Origin: Candidatus Jorgensenbacteria bacterium RIFCSPLOWO2_12_FULL_42_11
Lineage (GTDB): Bacteria; Patescibacteriota; Minisyncoccia; UBA6257; MFKM01
Direction of reading: 5' to 3'
NCBI GenBank assembly: GCA_001779575.1
Contig: MFKM01000013.1
Coordinates: 1-16,688 of the forward strand
DNA length: 16,688 nucleotides
The number at the start of each line of letters is the position of its first letter. The stretch's first letter is position 1. A program made the position numbers and the translations under genes. Shown one piece after another: positions 13,121-16,688 of the stretch. A model generated the notes under the pieces. That model was not told the DNA's origin and ran no database searches. It worked only from the letters and a program-made list of their open reading frames with translations.

Positions 13121-15595
13121 CTAAAATCCCCGCCGATAATCCTTCAATTCTCCCCAATTTTTTCCGATTTTGACGTCAACTTTCATGGGAACCGTTAATT
13201 GATAAATTTCTTCCATTATTTTCTTGATAGAACCGGCTGTTTCTTCCAAAATGTCGTCTTTGATTTCAAACAACAATTCATCGTGGATAGACAGCAAAAG
13301 CTTAACGCCTTCTCCTAATTGAGAAGTTTTGATCATGGCCATTTTGATGATATCGGCGGCCAGGCCCTGAACCGGCATATTAACGGCCGCCCGTTCGGCT
13401 TCAAATTGCAAATACGAAGCCGGCGAGGCCATTTCCAAAAACCAACGACGCCGGCCATTAAGGTTTTTAACATAACCGAGGTCCCTGGCCTGAAGCCTGG
13501 TTTCTTCCTGCCACGCTTTGACTCCGGAAAAGTCGGAAAAATATTCTTCAATAAAATCTTCGGCTTTTTCTTTACTTAAGCCGGCCGTTCGGGCAAAAGC
13601 ATTGGCGCCCATTCCGTAAATGACGCCGAAATTAAGGGTTTTGCCCAACTGCCGCATCACCGGCGTCACTTCGTCAAAACGAACATTGAAAACCTGGCTG
13701 GCCGTCAATTTATGAATGTCCTGATTTTCAAAAAAAGCTTGCTGGAGCTTCTCGTCTCCCGAAATGGAAGCCAAAATTCTTAATTCAATCTGGGAATAAT
13801 CAAAAGCCGCCAGAGAAAAACCGGGTTCGGCTTCAAAAGCCCGGCGCAAAACAGAAGCCCGGCGCGACCCCGCGGGAATGTTTTGGAGATTGGGTTTTTC
13901 CGAGCTCAACCGGCCGGTAACGGCGCCGATCTGATTAAACGTGGTATGCAAACGACTGCCGTCGCCCAAATAATCAATAATCGGAACCACAAAGCCCGAC
14001 TTTATTTTGAAGGCCTCGCGATATTCCAAAATTAAATTTATAATGGGATGTTCTTCTTTAAAAACCATTAGATGGTGGGCATCGGTGGAGAATTTTCTGT
14101 CTCCCCCGTACCAGGACTGCTTTGATGCCAGACTTTGGCCGATTTTCAATTTTTCAAACAAAACCTCGCCCAATTGTTTCGGCGAATTTAAATTAAAGAC
14201 CAAGCCCGCCAATTGATAAATTTTTTCTTCCAAACTTTTAATTTCGGCGGCCAACTCTTCGTTAAGATTAACCAGAATTGACCTATCTACCTTAACACCC
14301 CGAGTTTCCATAGCGGCCAAAACCCCGATTAACGGCATTTCAATTTCCTCAAAAACCTTGACCAATTCAAATTCCCGAAGTTTCTTGACCGAATAATCAA
14401 AAAGCAGAGGAAAAAGCTCAATTTCCTTGGGCTCTTGAATCGGACGCTTGATGAAGCGACGGCTTAAAGCCGCCAAAGAACAATCTTTTTGGTCGGGGTC
14501 AAGCAGCCAGCCGGCGATTTTCAAATCAAAAAATGGTCCGGCTAATTCCAGATTATCTTTTTTCAATTCTTTAATGAGCGACTTCAGGTCAAAACCGACT
14601 TTGAGCTTAGAAGAAGTTATTTTTTGTTTCTCGCGAATTGCGTCTTCTTGGCTGACCAGAAACAAAACATCGGTCTGTTTTGAAGACGCGGCTTCGGCGA
14701 CAAATTTCTGTCCGGTAATTCTGACAATCAAACTTTTAAATCCTAATTGGCCGAAATAATCCAACAACAACGAATCGGCCGGTTCTTGACATATTAACTC
14801 TTCCAAAGAGACCGGCACATTAATATCCTGATTAAGTAAAACTAATTTTTTGGAAAGCAAGGCCTGATTTTCATAATCCAAAAGTTTTTGGAAGAGTTTT
14901 CGGTCTTTTTCGGGAAAATCTTTTATTTTTTTGGCTTTCAAATTCTGATAAAGATTTTCCAAACTATGATATTCGCCCAGTAAACGACTGGCGGTTTTCG
15001 GCCCGATTCCCAACACGCCAGGGATATTATCCGAAGAGTCGCCCGCCAATCCTTTGTAGTCGGGAAGCTGTTCGGGGTTTAAGGAGTAGCGTTCTCGCAC
15101 GGCTTTTTCGTCGTAAACAACTGTTTCGCTTATTCCCTTCTTAGGCGTTTCCACCGCCACTTTGTCGTCGACAACCAGCTGAAGAGTGTCCAGGTCGCCG
15201 GTCAAAATAACAATTTTCAGATTTTTTTCCGGTTCAAACCGCTTAACCAAAGCCGCGATTAAATCATCGGCTTCAAACCCGGGCTGTTCAAAAAACCTAA
15301 TGCCGAATTTTCCCAAAAGCTCGCGGGCTTTGATGATTTGGGAAATCAATTCATCCGGCGCCTTGGGCCGTTGAATTTTATAATCCTTGAAAATTTCTTT
15401 GCGGAAAGTCGGCTCCGGCCGGTCAAAAGCGGCCGCCCAATAATCCGGCTTTTTTTCTTTAATTATTTTTAAAAAAATGCTTGATAAGCCGTAAAGGGCG
15501 CCGGTGGGCTCGCCATTGGGAGCCGTAAAAGGGGGCAGGGCGTGAAAAGACCGATGAATTAGGGAATTGGCGTCAATGAGAAGCAAGGTTTTCAT
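13121..15595 (-). CDS. polA: DNA polymerase I (5' nuclease plus polymerase, proofreading site degenerate)
   Basis: 824 residues from the ATG at 15595. An upstream in-frame start at 15622 would add nine residues before the canonical MKTLLLIDAN start. The N-terminal third is the 5'-3' flap nuclease (IDANSLIHRSFHALPP, GFEADDLIA, ILTGDLDTLQLV, GLAGDSSDNIPGVLGIGPKTA). The C-terminal half is the family A polymerase: motif A FDYSQIELR with Asp599, motif B RQLGKTLNFGVIYG with Lys652, and motif C SIHDELLFE with Asp772 and Glu773. The middle domain keeps a GFDLKSLIKEL stretch, but the acidic DxE and the Asn/Asp ligands of the 3'-5' exonuclease are not visible. It should therefore lack proofreading, like Taq polymerase. 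It fills gaps after RNA-primer removal and repair. No Shine-Dalgarno. Confidence 0.97.
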   Translation of the reverse strand: MKTLLLIDANSLIHRSFHALPPFTAPNGEPTGALYGLSSIFLKIIKEKKPDYWAAAFDRPEPTFRKEIFKDYKIQRPKAPDELISQIIKARELLGKFGIRFFEQPGFEADDLIAALVKRFEPEKNLKIVILTGDLDTLQLVVDDKVAVETPKKGISETVVYDEKAVRERYSLNPEQLPDYKGLAGDSSDNIPGVLGIGPKTASRLLGEYHSLENLYQNLKAKKIKDFPEKDRKLFQKLLDYENQALLSKKLVLLNQDINVPVSLEELICQEPADSLLLDYFGQLGFKSLIVRITGQKFVAEAASSKQTDVLFLVSQEDAIREKQKITSSKLKVGFDLKSLIKELKKDNLELAGPFFDLKIAGWLLDPDQKDCSLAALSRRFIKRPIQEPKEIELFPLLFDYSVKKLREFELVKVFEEIEMPLIGVLAAMETRGVKVDRSILVNLNEELAAEIKSLEEKIYQLAGLVFNLNSPKQLGEVLFEKLKIGQSLASKQSWYGGDRKFSTDAHHLMVFKEEHPIINLILEYREAFKIKSGFVVPIIDYLGDGSRLHTTFNQIGAVTGRLSSEKPNLQNIPAGSRRASVLRRAFEAEPGFSLAAFDYSQIELRILASISGDEKLQQAFFENQDIHKLTASQVFNVRFDEVTPVMRQLGKTLNFGVIYGMGANAFARTAGLSKEKAEDFIEEYFSDFSGVKAWQEETRLQARDLGYVKNLNGRRRWFLEMASPASYLQFEAERAAVNMPVQGLAADIIKMAMIKTSQLGEGVKLLLSIHDELLFEIKDDILEETAGSIKKIMEEIYQLTVPMKVDVKIGKNWGELKDYRRGF

Positions 15596-15613
15596 AAAAA
15601 AATTTAAATTTCT

Positions 15614-15635
15614 AATTTTCAAACAATTGAAAATT
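15614..15635 (-). other. AT-rich hairpin at the tsaE stop
   Basis: A perfect 9-bp inverted repeat (15614-15622 with 15627-15635) surrounds the loop ACAA and overlaps the tsaE stop codon. On the minus strand a T-run just before the polA ATG follows about ten bases later. The stem is almost all A/T and the T-run is not adjacent. It may be a weak attenuator or simply a structured gene end. Confidence 0.4.
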
Positions 15636-16080
15636 ATCTTAATGTTATATTTCTCTCATTTTCTTTCTCGCCATAATCAAATTTAAGCCAAATCGCGTTT
15701 TTTTTCGGTAAAATCTTTTTTATTTTTTCCGCCCATTCAATCAAAATAATATTTTGGGGATTGTTGATAATTTCTTGAAAATTCAACGCGGCTAATTCTT
15801 CGGACGTAAGGCGATAGCAATCAATGTGATAAATTTTATCATAGCTTTTAGTTTTTAGTTTATAGCTTTTAACCAAAACAAAAGTGGGGCTGGTAATCCG
15901 TTTTTTGACGCCAATTCCCTTGCAAAATCCCTGAACGAAAGTAGTTTTGCCCGCGCCCAAATCGCCGGTTAAAGCGATAATTAAAGCCGAATTTCCAGCT
16001 GGTTTTTTTAAAACTTTTTCGACCAAAGATCGAGCGGCTTCCTTTGTTTTCTTTGACGAGGTGGTTGAAATCTCAAACAT
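15634..16080 (-). CDS. tsaE: tRNA threonylcarbamoyladenosine biosynthesis ATPase TsaE
   Basis: 148 residues, normal for this P-loop ATPase. TsaE works with TsaB and TsaD to put the t6A modification on ANN-decoding tRNAs. The Walker A motif GDLGAGKTT is at 39-47, SPTFVLV at 64-70, the family motif HIDCYR at 85-90 and IEWAEKI at about 114-120. Between SPTFVLV and HIDCYR the loop contains KSYKLKTKSY, encoded by a short DNA repeat, slightly longer than usual. The gene starts 16 bases after ruvB ends, in the same direction, without a Shine-Dalgarno. Confidence 0.95.
   Translation of the reverse strand: MFEISTTSSKKTKEAARSLVEKVLKKPAGNSALIIALTGDLGAGKTTFVQGFCKGIGVKKRITSPTFVLVKSYKLKTKSYDKIYHIDCYRLTSEELAALNFQEIINNPQNIILIEWAEKIKKILPKKNAIWLKFDYGEKENERNITLR
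15841..15871. repeat. 31-bp 10-11-10 direct repeat inside tsaE
   Basis: The decamer ATAGCTTTTA occurs at 15841-15850 and 15862-15871, around an 11-base T-rich spacer. The period is 21 bases, seven codons, so the reading frame is kept. It encodes the KSYKLKTKSY loop of TsaE. It has the same geometry as the unrelated sequence at 5552-5582. Confidence 0.7.
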
Positions 16081-16096
16081 TTAGTCGCTAAAAACC

Positions 16097-16688
16097 TTAA
16101 ACGCCTAATCCTCGGTTTTTGATTTTAAAATATTCGTAAGCCGCCTGGGTGGCGACTCGGCCGGCCGAGGTTCGGCTCAAAAAGCCGATACTCATTAAAT
16201 AGGGCTCGTAAACTTCTTCAATCGTTCCGACGTCTTCGCTCAAACTGGCCGCCAAGTTTTTCAAGCCAACCGGCCCGCCATTGAATTTTTCAATAATGAT
16301 TTCCAGCAAGCGCCGGTCGTGGGCCTCCAGTCCCAATTCGTCAATTTCCAGCATAGCCATGGTTTTTATGGCGACATCTTCGTTGATTTTCCCTTGCGAA
16401 TAGACATCGGCGAAATCCCTGGCTCTTTTCAGGAGACGATTGGCCACCCGAGGCGTGAAACGCGAAGCCCGAGCCAAGACATTCAAGGCCGAAGAATCCA
16501 ATTCCACGCCTAACAATCGAGCCGAACGCTGAATAATTTTTTCAATATCTTCCAAATTGTAATAGTCCAATTTAAAAGTGCCTCCAAAACGCGAACGCAA
16601 GGGGTTGGAAAGCAAGCTCACCCGGACCGTCGCCCCCACTAAAGTGAAAGGAGGAAGGTCTAAAGAAAAACTCCGGGCCGATGGCCCT
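16097..16688 (-). CDS. ruvB: Holliday junction branch-migration helicase RuvB (5' end outside window)
   Basis: The frame is open to the right edge, so the N-terminal part with Walker A and B is missing. About 197 residues are visible. They begin in the sensor 1 region (ARSFSLDLPPFTLVGATVR) and continue through the arginine-finger segment SNPLRSRFG. The lid domain with TPRVANRLLKRARDFA follows, then the winged-helix DNA-binding domain (GLEAHDRRLLEIIIEKFNGGPVGL in outline, ending RTSAGRVAT). RuvB drives branch migration of recombination intermediates together with RuvA. A GTG at 16639 is inside the gene and not its start. The gene is upstream of tsaE and probably heads or lies within the same transcript as tsaE, polA, the kinase and mutM. 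Confidence 0.96.
   Translation of the reverse strand, partial: GPSARSFSLDLPPFTLVGATVRVSLLSNPLRSRFGGTFKLDYYNLEDIEKIIQRSARLLGVELDSSALNVLARASRFTPRVANRLLKRARDFADVYSQGKINEDVAIKTMAMLEIDELGLEAHDRRLLEIIIEKFNGGPVGLKNLAASLSEDVGTIEEVYEPYLMSIGFLSRTSAGRVATQAAYEYFKIKNRGLGV

Noticed and set aside
16097..16639. A complete short gene starting at the GTG at 16639
   Set aside because: The frame stays open to the window edge and upstream codons encode the conserved RuvB stretch before the GATVR motif, so it is an internal codon of a cut ruvB.
1..16688. CRISPR arrays, tRNA or rRNA genes, transposases
   Set aside because: No regularly spaced repeat array, tRNA-like cloverleaf, rRNA segment or transposase motif was seen by eye. 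A tRNAscan or Infernal run would be needed to exclude a small RNA.

Overview
The window looks like part of a small-genome, fermentative bacterium of the Candidate Phyla Radiation (Patescibacteria, Parcubacteria-like). This is inference. It rests on the gene set (cytosolic group 3b-type [NiFe] hydrogenase, IscS plus an IscU-like scaffold, a variant CTP synthase, Pol I without proofreading residues), on tight or overlapping genes, on the near absence of Shine-Dalgarno sequences (mutM is the clear exception), and on short repeats at gene seams. No rRNA, tRNA, CRISPR array, insertion sequence or phage gene was seen. No gene-free stretch reaches 300 bases.

Layout. Positions 1-541 hold the 5' part of a minus-strand gene of uncertain function. 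It shares a palindromic -10 region with hypC (556-759, +). From 8929 down to 750, one minus-strand block reads pyrG, then the four subunits of an NAD(P)-linked [NiFe] hydrogenase (beta, gamma, delta, alpha). These are followed by a fused HypC-HydE protein, a 149-bp nested fold-back element and hydG. From 9061 to 10978 on the plus strand are a cysteine desulfurase and an IscU/NifU-like scaffold. From 16688 down to 10947 on the minus strand are ruvB (5' end cut off), tsaE, polA, a PAS-histidine kinase and mutM.

The centre of interest is the hydrogenase block. A [NiFe] enzyme normally gets its Fe(CN)2(CO) group from HypC, D, E and F. Here the adjacent maturation genes are instead HydG, with the full radical-SAM and CO/CN-forming cluster motifs, and HydE, both known from [FeFe]-hydrogenase assembly. 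HydE is physically fused to a HypC domain, and a second, free HypC lies next to hydG. The large subunit ends exactly at the last His of its nickel-binding motif, so there is no C-terminal peptide for a maturation protease. Together these suggest a hybrid, radical-SAM-based route to the [NiFe] active site: HydG makes CO and cyanide from tyrosine, HydE processes the iron synthon, and HypC carries it to the large subunit. The HypD, HypE, HypF, HydF and [FeFe] HydA genes are not in the window, and I cannot see the rest of the genome.

The nearby IscS/IscU pair could supply the many iron-sulfur clusters these proteins need. The replication and repair genes (ruvB, polA, mutM) form a separate housekeeping cluster.
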